Shown here: positions 43,524-51,934 of the stretch, piece by piece
Layout of the letters: every line of letters begins with the position of its first letter
How positions within the stretch are numbered: position 1 is the stretch's first letter
Assembly: GCF_041902385.1 (NCBI RefSeq)
Contig: NZ_CP169244.1
Coordinates: 1,612,001 to 1,676,000 of the forward strand
Length of the DNA stretch: 64,000 nt
Origin: Arcticibacter sp041902385
GTDB taxonomy: Bacteria > Bacteroidota > Bacteroidia > Sphingobacteriales > Sphingobacteriaceae
Reading direction: 5' to 3'
The notes under the pieces: generated by a model
The model's input: only the letters and a program-made list of their open reading frames with translations
Databases searched by the model: none
Told to the model about the DNA's origin: nothing
Made by a program: the position numbers and the translations under genes

Positions 43524-43765
43524 TATTTTTGCAGAGAAGTTACTAATTGTTGTAACGTTTATTTCAAAGCCGCGTCTTATAGATGTAGTAAATGACAGCC
43601 GAAAAGGCTGAAAAATTATAAAGGCAAGGCTTTGGGGAAAGAGATAAGTGGGGTTTTTGGATCAACCATGCCGTTCAGTCTCTTTTTGACTTAGCTTTCC
43701 TAAGTATACGTTCTTTTTAAATTAATGATTAACAAACCTTCCGCCCAACGGAAGGTTTTTTTATT
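43524..43765 (+). ncRNA. Candidate structured leader RNA or small RNA upstream of the TerC gene
   Basis: A -7 box TATTTTTG (43524-43531) and a strong intrinsic terminator (AAACCTTCCG/CGGAAGGTTT, 43734-43758, then T7) frame a ~225-nt gene-free segment. Inside are the hairpin CAGCC-GAAAA-GGCTG and a longer pairing of GGCAAGG with AACCATGCC. The TerC start codon lies 39 bp beyond the terminator, so this could be a transcription-attenuating leader (riboswitch-like) or a free small RNA. It does not show the conserved GGGGAGTA core of the yybP-ykoY manganese riboswitch often found before TerC genes. The rest of the 43502-43803 gap holds nothing else I can assign. Confidence 0.45.
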
Positions 43766-43803
43766 TATAACGGACGACGTATATTTTGAAAACTATTTTA
43801 CTT

Positions 43804-44604
43804 ATGGAATTTCTATCTAACCCTGAAATCTGGATATCCCTCATTACTCTCACCGTGCTGGAGATTGTTCTTGGTATCGATAACATAATTTTTATATCAA
43901 TTCTTTCGGGCAAGCTGCCTCAGGATCAGCAGAAGAGAGCGCGTACCTTAGGGCTTGGACTCGCCATGATCACCCGGGTACTCCTGCTGCTCTCTTTGAG
44001 CTGGATCATGAAGCTTACCGCGCCGCTTTTTAATGCTGGCGACTGGATTGGAGTAACAAACGAAGAATGGCTAGAAAAAATGGCAATATCAGGAAGGGAT
44101 CTGATCCTGATTGTCGGGGGACTGTTCCTTATCTACAAAAGTACCAGCGAGATCCATGAGAAGCTGGAGGGCCATGAGCATCAGGAGGAAACGAAGGCTG
44201 TGAAGTCCTTTTCAGGAATCATTGTTCAGATCCTTCTTTTAGACATTGTATTCTCGCTCGACTCCGTAATTACAGCAGTGGGTATGGCCGACGAGGTACT
44301 AGTGATGATTGCAGCTGTCGTCATCGCGGTTATCGTCATGATGTTGTCCTCCGGTTCGATCAGCAAATTTGTAAACGACCACCCAACCGTTAAAATGCTT
44401 GCTTTATCATTCCTTCTCTTGATAGGAGTGTCGCTCCTGGCAGAAGGCTTTGAGCAACATATTCCCAAGGGCTATATCTATTTCGCGATGGCATTTTCTG
44501 TTCTTGTTGAGATGCTCAACCTAAAGATGAAATCAAAAGCAGGCAAGCCGGTGAACCTCCGGAATTTTCCGGGGGAAGAGAAGAGGGGCTCCGGTAACCT
44601 ATAG
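43804..44604 (+). CDS. TerC/YkoY family integral membrane protein
   Basis: A 266-residue protein with about seven or eight transmembrane segments; I use the ATG at 43804 instead of an upstream TTG (43786). The TerC signature EIVLGIDNIIFISILSGKLP near the N terminus and its internal echo LLDIVFSLDSVITAVGMADE (residues ~146-165) carry the acidic intramembrane residues of the family. Members are linked to manganese efflux and metalation of exported enzymes, or tellurite resistance. Substrate not decidable here. Its last 6 bp overlap the convergent methyltransferase gene. Confidence 0.88.
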   Translation: MEFLSNPEIWISLITLTVLEIVLGIDNIIFISILSGKLPQDQQKRARTLGLGLAMITRVLLLLSLSWIMKLTAPLFNAGDWIGVTNEEWLEKMAISGRDLILIVGGLFLIYKSTSEIHEKLEGHEHQEETKAVKSFSGIIVQILLLDIVFSLDSVITAVGMADEVLVMIAAVVIAVIVMMLSSGSISKFVNDHPTVKMLALSFLLLIGVSLLAEGFEQHIPKGYIYFAMAFSVLVEMLNLKMKSKAGKPVNLRNFPGEEKRGSGNL

Positions 44605-45786
44605 AATCCTGCAGAGGAGTCCTTTTAGGTATTCCCCTTCAGGGAAAGAAGCTCTTACGGGATGGTCTTCCGGCTGGCAGAACTGGTAGATAAACTGAAT
44701 GTCTTTGCCGGCATCCAGAGCAGCCCAGGCCAGGATCTGCTTAAAGTGTGCGATATCTACAGCTCCGGAACAAGAAAAGGTAGCAAGCAACCCTCCGGGG
44801 TTAAGAAGAGACATCCCAATTCGGTTCAGGTCTTTGTATGCCCGAGATGCTTTATCCAACGCCGAGCGGGAAGGTGCATATTTGGGCGGATCGAGGATTA
44901 TGATGTCGAACTTTTCGTTGTGTTCCCGTAGTTCTCTTAGCTGCTTGTTAACATCTGATTGCACCGCGCGGTGTGAAAGTGCGCTGAACGCATTAAGTTC
45001 TATATTTCTGTTTAGCGTTTCAATTGCGAGGGGAGAGCTGTCAACACTAACCACCTCTTTCGCCCCGGCTTTTAGGCTGTTTAACGTAAAGCCTCCGGAG
45101 TAAGAAAAACAATCTAATACGCGTTTCCCTGCTGCATGTTCCGCAACGATACGACGATTGTCCCGCTGGTCGCAGAAGAACCCGGACTTCTGCCCTTCTG
45201 CTATATTGATCAGATATTTTATGCCATTTTCCTGCACTTCCACAAACTCAGGCGGCTGATTACCGTAGAGTGTGCCAAAGGAGGCATCGAGGCCTTCGTG
45301 GGAACGTGCCGATGCGTCGCTGCGGTCGAATATACCCTTCGGGTTTAATTGTTTGACCAGCTCATCGAGCAATACGTCCTTTACATTTTCAATCCCCGAA
45401 GTCAGGACCTGAACAGAAATGTAATCCGCGTACTTGTCGGCAATGAGCCCGGGCAGATAGTCCGCTTCACTGAAAATAAGCCGGCAGGTGTTAGTCTCTT
45501 CAGACTGAAGAATGCTTCTTCTCGATTCAATCGATTTCCTGACCTTCGCTCTCCACCATGCTTCATTTATTTCAACCTCCTGTTGCCATTCGAGCACTCT
45601 TACTGCAACCCTCGACTGTGAGTTGAAAAATCCCCTGGCAAGAAAGGTTCCTGAATGGTCTGTTACCGTCACCAGTTCTCCGTCGGCCGGTTTGCCTTTG
45701 ATCGCCTCAATAGCTCCTGAAAAAATCCAGGGATGAAGCTGTCTGACTGCTTTTTCTTTACCTTTTTTTAATCGAACCTCTGCCAT
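44599..45786 (-). CDS. Class I rRNA cytosine-C5 methyltransferase, RlmI/YccW type
   Basis: It has 395 residues. The N-terminal PUA-like RNA-binding domain (VRLKKGKEKAVRQLHPWIFS, residues ~4-75) is followed by an EEHEE middle domain and a Rossmann methyltransferase. SAM motif I is RVLDCFSYSGGFTLNSLKAG, the acidic loop is KEVVSVDSSPLAIETL, and motif IV/VI segments are IILDPPKYAPS and ATFSCSG, the latter carrying the candidate catalytic Cys. E. coli RlmI modifies C1962 of 23S rRNA; the same target is likely but not shown. Confidence 0.88.
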   Translation of the reverse strand: MAEVRLKKGKEKAVRQLHPWIFSGAIEAIKGKPADGELVTVTDHSGTFLARGFFNSQSRVAVRVLEWQQEVEINEAWWRAKVRKSIESRRSILQSEETNTCRLIFSEADYLPGLIADKYADYISVQVLTSGIENVKDVLLDELVKQLNPKGIFDRSDASARSHEGLDASFGTLYGNQPPEFVEVQENGIKYLINIAEGQKSGFFCDQRDNRRIVAEHAAGKRVLDCFSYSGGFTLNSLKAGAKEVVSVDSSPLAIETLNRNIELNAFSALSHRAVQSDVNKQLRELREHNEKFDIIILDPPKYAPSRSALDKASRAYKDLNRIGMSLLNPGGLLATFSCSGAVDIAHFKQILAWAALDAGKDIQFIYQFCQPEDHPVRASFPEGEYLKGLLCRIL

Positions 45787-45877
45787 CCCGCAAAAATAGG
45801 CTTCCGCCTGCAGAGTTCATAAGGAAAAGTATTAGGTGCAGGGGGCTCCCTTCTGCAATTTTTAGAGGTTCTTTTGT

Positions 45878-45885
45878 TATTTTTG
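45878..45885 (+). promoter_or_regulatory. -7 promoter box upstream of tadA
   Basis: TATTTTTG fits TAnnTTTG, 106 nt before the tadA ATG. No -33 element recognised. Confidence 0.35.
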
Positions 45886-45991
45886 AGAAGACTGCAGTTG
45901 CAAGAGGCCTGTTCAGCAAGATCGGTAAGGGAATCTGGCATTCAGGCGTGTCATCACATATAATAAAAGGCAGGGATTAAAAATAAGAGAT

Positions 45992-46467
45992 ATGCGTTAT
46001 TATTCCTTTACGGATGAGTCGACGATTGTGCCCGACGAATTTTACATGAAAGAGGCTTTAAAGGAGGCAAAGCTGGCATTGGCTGATGATGAGGTGCCTA
46101 TCGGGGCGGTCGTGGTATGTAAGGGCCAGATAGTCGGAAGAGGACATAATCTGACGGAGCGCCTGAATGATGTAACTGCTCACGCTGAAATGCAGGCTTT
46201 TACTGCTGCGGCCAGCTTTCTTGGGGGAAGTACCTGAAAGACTGCACGCTCTACGTCACTATTGAACCTTGTGTTATGTGCGCAGGGGCTTCTTACTGGA
46301 CGCAGATCGGCCGCATCGTCTTTGGTGCTCACGATCTGAAACGAGGGTACAGCCGCTTCACTCAGCAGGTCATCCATCCGAGAACTGAAATAGTTAGTGG
46401 CGTTTTGGAAAATGAATGTGCTTCTCTGATAAAAGATTTTTTTCTGAGGAAAAGAAGTAAAACTTGA
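45992..46467 (+). pseudogene. tadA: tRNA-specific adenosine deaminase, frame broken by a 1-base homopolymer deletion (probably a sequence error)
   Basis: Converts A34 to inosine in tRNA-Arg(ACG); essential in most bacteria. The first frame (45992-46237) carries the zinc-site HAEMQAF and ends in AASFLGG plus a false tail. The second frame, running to 46467, carries CTLYVTIEPCVMCAG, with the other two zinc ligands, and the rest of the enzyme. Adding one G to the G5 run at 46223-46227 gives LGGKYLKDCTLYV and a complete protein. An essential gene is unlikely to be truly broken. Confidence 0.9.
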
Positions 46468-46498
46468 CATAGTGCTGAACAAAAAAAATGTGAGGGGT

Positions 46499-46506
46499 TA
46501 TCTTTG
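46499..46506 (+). promoter_or_regulatory. -7 promoter box of the superoxide dismutase gene
   Basis: TATCTTTG (TAnnTTTG), 39 nt before the ATG at 46546. Confidence 0.5.
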
Positions 46507-46545
46507 TATCGGCTTAATGTTTAACCTTAAATAGTAAATAAAATT

Positions 46546-47148
46546 ATGGCTTTCGAACTTCCTGCGTTACCATACGCATCAGACGCACTTGAACCTCACA
46601 TTGATAAAGCAACCATGGAAATTCATCATGGTAAGCACCATCAGGCTTACGTTGACAACCTGAACAAAGCTCTTGCCGGTACCGATGCTGAGAACAAGTC
46701 CCTCGAAGAGATCCTTGCAAACGTATCGAGCTACGCTCCTGCAGTAAGAAACAACGGCGGAGGACACTACAATCACAGCCTGTTCTGGAGTATCCTGTCT
46801 GCAAATGGTGGGGGCGAACCTACTGGCGAGCTGGCAGAAGCGATCAATGAGGCGTTTGGTTCTTTTGAAGAATTTAAAAAGAAGTTCAGTGATGCCGGTG
46901 CTACCCGATTCGGTTCAGGATGGGCCTGGCTCTCCAAAGACGCGAGCGGCAAATTACAGGTTTCTTCTACACCCAACCAGGATAATCCCCTCATGGATGT
47001 TGCCGATGTTAAGGGGACTCCTTTGCTGGGAATGGACGTTTGGGAACACGCTTATTACCTGAAATATCAGAATAAGCGCGCCGACTACATTGCCGCTTTC
47101 TGGAATGTCGTAAACTGGGATGCTGTAGCAGAACGGTTCAAAAAATAA
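46546..47148 (+). CDS. sodA: Superoxide dismutase, Fe/Mn family
   Basis: A 200-residue cytoplasmic enzyme that dismutates superoxide. The metal ligands are seen in MEIHHGKHHQAYVDNLN, GGGHYNHSLFW and DVWEHAYYLKYQNKR. The GGG before HYNH and the GTPLLGMDVWEH context resemble Mn or cambialistic enzymes more than strict Fe-SOD, but metal choice cannot be read with certainty. It is convergent with oxyR and near katA, forming an oxidative-stress cluster. Confidence 0.95.
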   Translation: MAFELPALPYASDALEPHIDKATMEIHHGKHHQAYVDNLNKALAGTDAENKSLEEILANVSSYAPAVRNNGGGHYNHSLFWSILSANGGGEPTGELAEAINEAFGSFEEFKKKFSDAGATRFGSGWAWLSKDASGKLQVSSTPNQDNPLMDVADVKGTPLLGMDVWEHAYYLKYQNKRADYIAAFWNVVNWDAVAERFKK

Positions 47149-47166
47149 GCTTCGGCTCTTCTTTAT

Positions 47167-47194
47167 GAGGTTGTCTCATCAATGGGGCAACCTC
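47167..47194. terminator. Hairpin between sodA and oxyR
   Basis: GAGGTTG (47167-47173) pairs with CAACCTC (47188-47194) in the 46-bp gap between the convergent genes. The T-run is poor, so termination strength is uncertain. Confidence 0.55.
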
Positions 47195-48132
47195 TTATAC
47201 AAATACCTCCATCACTTCTTTCCTGGTCTTTCTTTTCATTTTATCAGGTACTGCCTCAAGAATTTCTTTTTCCAGCGCTGAGATAATCCCTCTCTTTAAA
47301 AAGTTCCGGTGAGTAACGATACTTATTTCCCTGGCTGGCACCGGGCCTGAGAATACTCTTACCCGTTCCAATTGTTCCGCATTAAAGTCGGCAAGGCTTA
47401 GCTCGGGGAGGATCGTGATTCCCGTATTCAGATCGACCATCCGTTTAAGTGTCTCTACACTTCCCGTGTTGTACTCAAATAGTCTCGTCTTGTTCGAAGC
47501 CTTATGGGCGCAGATATTCAGGACCTGATTTCTCATGCAATGTCCTTCGTTTAGCAGCCATACATCCGCTGTGTTAATGTCCTGTGTCCTCACTTTCTCT
47601 TTCTTGAGCAGGCTGTTCGACGGGGATGCGTACACCACGAAGTCCTCATAAAACAACGGGGATTCAGTCAGGCTCTTGTCGTCAAGGGGGTAGACAGAAT
47701 GCCACAGTCGAGCAGTCCCAGTTTTAATTGCTGGATGATCTGCTCAGTAGTGTATTCCCAGATGTGTAACTGAACCTTTTCGTACCTGGCAGTAAATTTT
47801 GTAATGATCTTGGGCAAGAGGTAGGGAGCCACTGTAGGAATAACGCCGACTTTCAATTCTCCCGACAATTCTTTTTTGTGAGAACTGATGATCTCCTGGA
47901 GTCTTGCTGACTCAGCCAGGACCACCCGTGCCTGTTCGATCACCTGCTGCCCGATCTCCGTAGGAATAACGGGCTGTTTACTTCTGTCAAACAGCTTCAC
48001 TCCCAGGGTCTCTTCCAGCTTCTGAATCTGCATACTAAGGGTCGGTTGGGTAACAAAGCATTTTTCAGCAGCAGTTACAAAACTCCGGTAGGTGTCTACT
48101 GCTACAATGTATTCAAGTTGTACAAGTGTCAT
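47195..48132 (-). pseudogene. oxyR: OxyR peroxide-sensing LysR regulator, frame broken by a 1-base homopolymer deletion (probably a sequence error)
   Basis: The first frame (48132-47668) holds the winged helix-turn-helix (VTAAEKCFVTQPTLSMQIQK) and the start of the effector domain. The second frame, ending at 47195, holds the rest, including the redox pair in NEGHCMRNQVLNICAHK, which fits the two sensing cysteines of OxyR. Adding one base to the G5 run at plus-strand 47686-47690 joins them as LSTPLDDKSLTESPLFYEDF. It is divergent from catalase, with an OxyR-type operator between. Confidence 0.9.
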
Positions 48133-48166
48133 AGTATTCGTCTATTCAAAGATAGGTATTATCGAT
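48131..48166. promoter_or_regulatory. OxyR-type operator overlapping the oxyR promoter
   Basis: The four quarter sites of an OxyR site are visible: ATAG (48131-48134), 7 nt, CTAT (48142-48145), 6 nt, ATAG (48152-48155), 7 nt, CGAT (48163-48166; one mismatch to CTAT). The consensus is ATAG-N7-CTAT-N7-ATAG-N7-CTAT, so the middle spacer is one base short. The oxyR -7 box (minus TATCTTTG, 48154-48147) lies inside, and the first ATAG overlaps the oxyR start codon, which implies self-repression together with katA activation. Confidence 0.65.
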
Positions 48167-48231
48167 TTTAGTTATGTTGTTTTTCTTCCGATGTTTACAG
48201 CAGAGATATTTAAACAGTCACATTTAATACG

Positions 48232-49716
48232 ATGGAATCAAAGAAAAGACTTACTTCTGCCTCCGGCATTCCTTATTCTGCTCACGAAGATTCGATGACA
48301 GTAGGACAAAGAGGACCCATTTTATTGCAGGATTTCATTCTGCATGAGAAGTTGGCGCATTTTAACAGAGAGAGGATTCCGGAGCGGGTAGTACATGCCA
48401 AAGGGTCGGGAGCGTACGGCACATTTACCGTAACGCATGACGTGTCGAAATATACGAGAGCGAAGGTGTTTAACACCGTAGGGAAGCAGACCCCTGTGTT
48501 TCTGCGCTTCTCAACTGTAGGAGGAGAGAGGGGCTCTGCCGATACTGAGAGGGATCCGAGAGGCTTTGCCGTTAAGTTTTATACTGAGGATGGCAACTGG
48601 GACCTGGTCGGCAACAATACGCCTGTCTTTTTTGTGAAGGATCCGAAGAAGTTCCCAGACTTTATACATACTCAAAAGCGCGATCCTTTTACTAATTGCA
48701 AGAGTGCTACTATGATGTGGGATTTCTGGTCGCTGAATCCTGAAAGCTTGCATCAGGTGCTTATTCTGATGTCAGACAGGGGGACTCCTTATAGTTACCG
48801 TCATATGCATGGTTTTGGCAGTCACACCTTTTCGTTCATTAATAACCGGGATGAAAGAGTATGGGTTAAATTTCATTTCAAAACGCTGCAGGGCATTAAG
48901 AACTTCACTTCTGCAGAGGCGCAGGAGAAGAGGGGGCAGGACCCTGACTGGGCTCAGAGGGATCTTGTGGAAGCGATTGAACGGGGCGACTTTCCACGCT
49001 GGGCGCTGAAGATTCAGGTTATGACCCAGGAAGAAGCGAACGACTTTCGCTGGAATCCGTTCGATGTAACGAAGGTTTGGCCGCAGGGCGACTTCCCCCT
49101 TATTGATGTTGGCGTCCTGGAACTAAATGAAAACCCGGATAATTATTTTGCTCATGTAGAGCAGGCAGCGTTTGCTCCGGCGCATGTCCCCGACGGCATC
49201 AGCTATTCCCCCGACAGAATGCTGCAGGGCCGGATCCTCGCCTATACTGATGCTCAGCGTTACAGACTAGGTGCGAACTACGAGCAGATACCGGTAAACC
49301 GCTGCCCGTTCATGGTAAGCAACTATCAGCGCGACGGGGCCATGCGGATTGACGGGAACGGAGGCGCTGCGGTCAATTACTTTCCGAACAGCTTTGACCA
49401 TATAGAAGCTGCGCGAAATTACACAGAACCGGCGATGGAACTCGGGTCGTCTGTCGCGGGTTGGTTTGACCGAAACGCGGAAGGTGAAAATGATCATTAT
49501 ACTCAGCCAGGGAATCTGTTCAGGCTCATGTCTCCAACTGAAAAAGCGAATACGGTAGCGAATATCGTAGACGCTATGAGTGGTATCTCCGGCCCCCGCC
49601 GGGAGGAGATCGTCAACCGGCAGCTGTGCCACTGGTTCAGGGCTGACCTAAATCTGGGGATCGCCATTGCCAAAGGTCTCAGTATAGATTTGGAGAAGGC
49701 CATGGCTCATGCTTAA
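48232..49716 (+). CDS. katA: Monofunctional haem catalase
   Basis: Breaks down hydrogen peroxide. It has 494 residues, the small-subunit class. The distal catalytic His is in PERVVHAKGSGAYGTF; the Asn and Phe of the active site lie in the WDLVGNNTPVFFVKD region; the proximal haem-ligand Tyr is in RILAYTDAQRYRLGANY. It starts 100 bp from oxyR, facing away from it, next to the OxyR operator. A 19-codon open frame and a strong terminator follow. Confidence 0.96.
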   Translation: MESKKRLTSASGIPYSAHEDSMTVGQRGPILLQDFILHEKLAHFNRERIPERVVHAKGSGAYGTFTVTHDVSKYTRAKVFNTVGKQTPVFLRFSTVGGERGSADTERDPRGFAVKFYTEDGNWDLVGNNTPVFFVKDPKKFPDFIHTQKRDPFTNCKSATMMWDFWSLNPESLHQVLILMSDRGTPYSYRHMHGFGSHTFSFINNRDERVWVKFHFKTLQGIKNFTSAEAQEKRGQDPDWAQRDLVEAIERGDFPRWALKIQVMTQEEANDFRWNPFDVTKVWPQGDFPLIDVGVLELNENPDNYFAHVEQAAFAPAHVPDGISYSPDRMLQGRILAYTDAQRYRLGANYEQIPVNRCPFMVSNYQRDGAMRIDGNGGAAVNYFPNSFDHIEAARNYTEPAMELGSSVAGWFDRNAEGENDHYTQPGNLFRLMSPTEKANTVANIVDAMSGISGPRREEIVNRQLCHWFRADLNLGIAIAKGLSIDLEKAMAHA

Positions 49717-49762
49717 TTTCAAACGAAGAGAGGTACTGAGTGCGGGATAAAAAGGAGTGACT

Positions 49763-49822
49763 ATGAGAAGGATGATATCAGTAGAAGAGATTATGTTAAT
49801 GTTGCATAATTTGGGGCTTTAA
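49763..49822 (+). CDS. Possible 19-residue micro-protein downstream of katA
   Basis: An ATG with a strong ribosome site (AAGGAG, 7 nt upstream) opens a 19-codon frame, MRRMISVEEIMLMLHNLGL, which stops 2 bp before the katA terminator. The sequence could form an amphipathic helix. No known family. The good ribosome site and the placement between gene and terminator are the only evidence; it may be chance. Confidence 0.35.
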   Translation: MRRMISVEEIMLMLHNLGL

Positions 49823-49824
49823 GC

Positions 49825-49852
49825 AAAAGGCCGTCAGCGATGACGGCCTTTT
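49825..49852. terminator. Bidirectional terminator between katA and glmS
   Basis: A perfect 12-bp stem, AAAAGGCCGTCA (49825-49836) with TGACGGCCTTTT (49841-49852), around the tetraloop GCGA. Confidence 0.95.
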
Positions 49853-49879
49853 AATATTATGCAGCTGAAGAAAGTTCCT

Positions 49880-51715
49880 TTACTCTACAGTAACTGATTT
49901 TGCCAGGTTTCTTGGCTGGTCAACGTTGCAGCCCCTGAGTACTGCGATATGATACGCCAGTAGTTGCAGTGGTATGGTTGCCAGAAGCGGTAAATATGCT
50001 TCGTTGCTGTCGGGAATCTCGATGATATAGTCCGCCATTTTCTTCACTTCTTTGTCTCCCTCGGTCACAATGGCGATAACTTTCCCTTTTCTGGCCTTCA
50101 CCTCCTGGATGTTGCTGATCACCTTTTCGTAGGAGGAGTTTTTGGTGGCGATGAAGATTACCGGCATGTCTTCGTCGATCAGTGCAATCGGGCCGTGCTT
50201 CATCTCTGCAGCAGGATAGCCCTCAGCATGGATATAGGAGATTTCCTTCAATTTCAGTGCGCCTTCGAGGGCAACAGGAAAACCACTTCCCCTTCCCAGG
50301 AACAAGCTGTTCCTTGAATCTTTTAACTTGTCGGCTATATCTCTGATTCTCTCGTCTGCTTTGAGGCATTTTTCAACCAGGGCAGGTATCTCTTCGAGCT
50401 CTGTGAGCATGTTAACGAGCTGTCCCTGATTGATTGTTCCGCGCTGTTGCGCAATGTAGAGCGCCATTAAGGTCAGCACGCTCACCTGGGCCGTAAAGGC
50501 TTTTGTCGACGCTACACCAATCTCCGGACCGGCGTGAGTATAGACACCGGCATGGGTGATCCTTGGGATCGATGATCCTACCACGTTGCAGATGCCAAAT
50601 ATAGTTGCTCCTTTTTCTTTAGCCAGTTCTATTGCAGCCATCGTGTCGGCGGTTTCTCCAGACTGTGAGATGGCGATCACAATGTCCTTCTCAGAGATGA
50701 TGGGATTGCGATAACGAAATTCCGAAGCATATTCAACTTCCACCGGAATTCGTGCATACTCTTCAATGAGATACTCTCCTACCAGACCGGCATGCCACGA
50801 TGTTCCGCAGGCAATGATGATGATCCTGTCGGCGTTCTTTAGTTTCTCGGTGTAATCTTTGATGCCTCCCAGCTGCACCTTCCCTTCGTTAGGGTAGATC
50901 CTTCCTCTCATGCAGTCTTTTATGGAGCGCGGCTGCTCGTAGATCTCTTTTAACATGAAGTGGTCAAACCCTCCTTTTTCCAGCATTTCAAGCTTGAGGG
51001 AGAGTTCCTGGATCGAAGGCGTCTGGATAATGTTGTCGATGCTCTTTACCACCAGTTCTTCTCTTCTTATGGAAGCAATCTGGTTATCCTTCAGATAGAT
51101 CACATTTTTAGTGTACTCTACAATGGGTGAAGCATCTGAAGCTACGAAGTATTCGTTTTCACCCACCCCGATCACCATCGGGCTGCCTTTCCTGGCAGCA
51201 ATGATCAGATTAGGCTCGTCCTGACTCATAACAACGATCGCATAAGCCCCGATCACTTTTGTGAGAGCTACCCGCACAGCTTCGGATAAGTCTAGATTGT
51301 CGGCCTTCTGAACGGCTTCGATCAGATGAACGAGGACCTCAGTATCCGTGTCACTGCTGAATATATGGCCTCTCGCCTGTAATGCTTCTTTTAATACTGC
51401 GTAATTTTCAATGATGCCATTGTGAATGATAGAAAGACGACCATCTCCTGACTGATGAGGATGTGAATTGCGGTCTGATGGCTCGCCGTGGGTTGCCCAG
51501 CGGGTGTGCCCCATCCCAACGGTTCCTGTTTTGTCCTTTCCTTCTGAGAATTGTTCCAGTTCGCTTACCTTGCCCGCCTTTTTATAAGTTTTTAAACTTC
51601 CGTCTAATAAAGCAACGCCCGCACTGTCGTATCCGCGATATTCTAAGCGGCGCAGGCCTTTAATGACAATTGGCCATGCTTCCCGATGACCAATATATCC
51701 AACTATTCCACACAT
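49880..51715 (-). CDS. glmS: Glutamine-fructose-6-phosphate aminotransferase (isomerising)
   Basis: Makes glucosamine 6-phosphate, the entry to peptidoglycan and lipopolysaccharide amino sugars. It has 611 residues. The N-terminal glutaminase has its nucleophile Cys2 in MCGIVGYIGHREAWPIVIKG. The isomerase half has two SIS domains (ACGTSWHAGLVGEYLIEEYA, AISQSGETADTMAAI, LGRGSGFPVALEGALKLKEI), and the C-terminal end is NLAKSVTVE. No glmS ribozyme-like leader was recognised upstream. It is followed by a terminator shared with katA. Confidence 0.97.
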   Translation of the reverse strand: MCGIVGYIGHREAWPIVIKGLRRLEYRGYDSAGVALLDGSLKTYKKAGKVSELEQFSEGKDKTGTVGMGHTRWATHGEPSDRNSHPHQSGDGRLSIIHNGIIENYAVLKEALQARGHIFSSDTDTEVLVHLIEAVQKADNLDLSEAVRVALTKVIGAYAIVVMSQDEPNLIIAARKGSPMVIGVGENEYFVASDASPIVEYTKNVIYLKDNQIASIRREELVVKSIDNIIQTPSIQELSLKLEMLEKGGFDHFMLKEIYEQPRSIKDCMRGRIYPNEGKVQLGGIKDYTEKLKNADRIIIIACGTSWHAGLVGEYLIEEYARIPVEVEYASEFRYRNPIISEKDIVIAISQSGETADTMAAIELAKEKGATIFGICNVVGSSIPRITHAGVYTHAGPEIGVASTKAFTAQVSVLTLMALYIAQQRGTINQGQLVNMLTELEEIPALVEKCLKADERIRDIADKLKDSRNSLFLGRGSGFPVALEGALKLKEISYIHAEGYPAAEMKHGPIALIDEDMPVIFIATKNSSYEKVISNIQEVKARKGKVIAIVTEGDKEVKKMADYIIEIPDSNEAYLPLLATIPLQLLAYHIAVLRGCNVDQPRNLAKSVTVE

Positions 51716-51882
51716 ATTTTATGTAATGATTCAGCCGGCTAATTTACTGAAAAAGATGAAGCGGTGAAGTCTTATTGCGATTGTGGGAGTACCAGGAGAA
51801 AAATCCTTTTAGCAGGCGCTCTGGCTCTGAAGAGGGACGTGTAAGGGCTCTCATGGAAGTTTCAAAGGAAGATAGACTTCCC

Positions 51883-51918
51883 AAAAAGGGGTATCAGAAC
51901 GCTTCTGATCCCCTTTTT
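51883..51918 (-). terminator. Terminator of the first DUF4270 gene
   Basis: Plus-strand AAAAAGGGG-TA-TCAGAA (51883-51899) pairs with TTCTGATCCCCTTTTT (51903-51918), with one bulged base. On the minus strand it ends in a T-run, 16 bp past the gene's stop. Confidence 0.85.
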
Positions 51919-51934
51919 GAGAGACTTAACGCTA

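Noticed and set aside
43532..43733. yybP-ykoY manganese riboswitch upstream of the TerC gene
   Set aside because: The conserved GGGGAGTA-type core is not visible, so I kept only the neutral call of a candidate structured leader.
49740..49880. glmS ribozyme or other control RNA in the katA-glmS gap
   Set aside because: The gap is downstream, not upstream, of glmS, and contains only the small open frame and the terminator.
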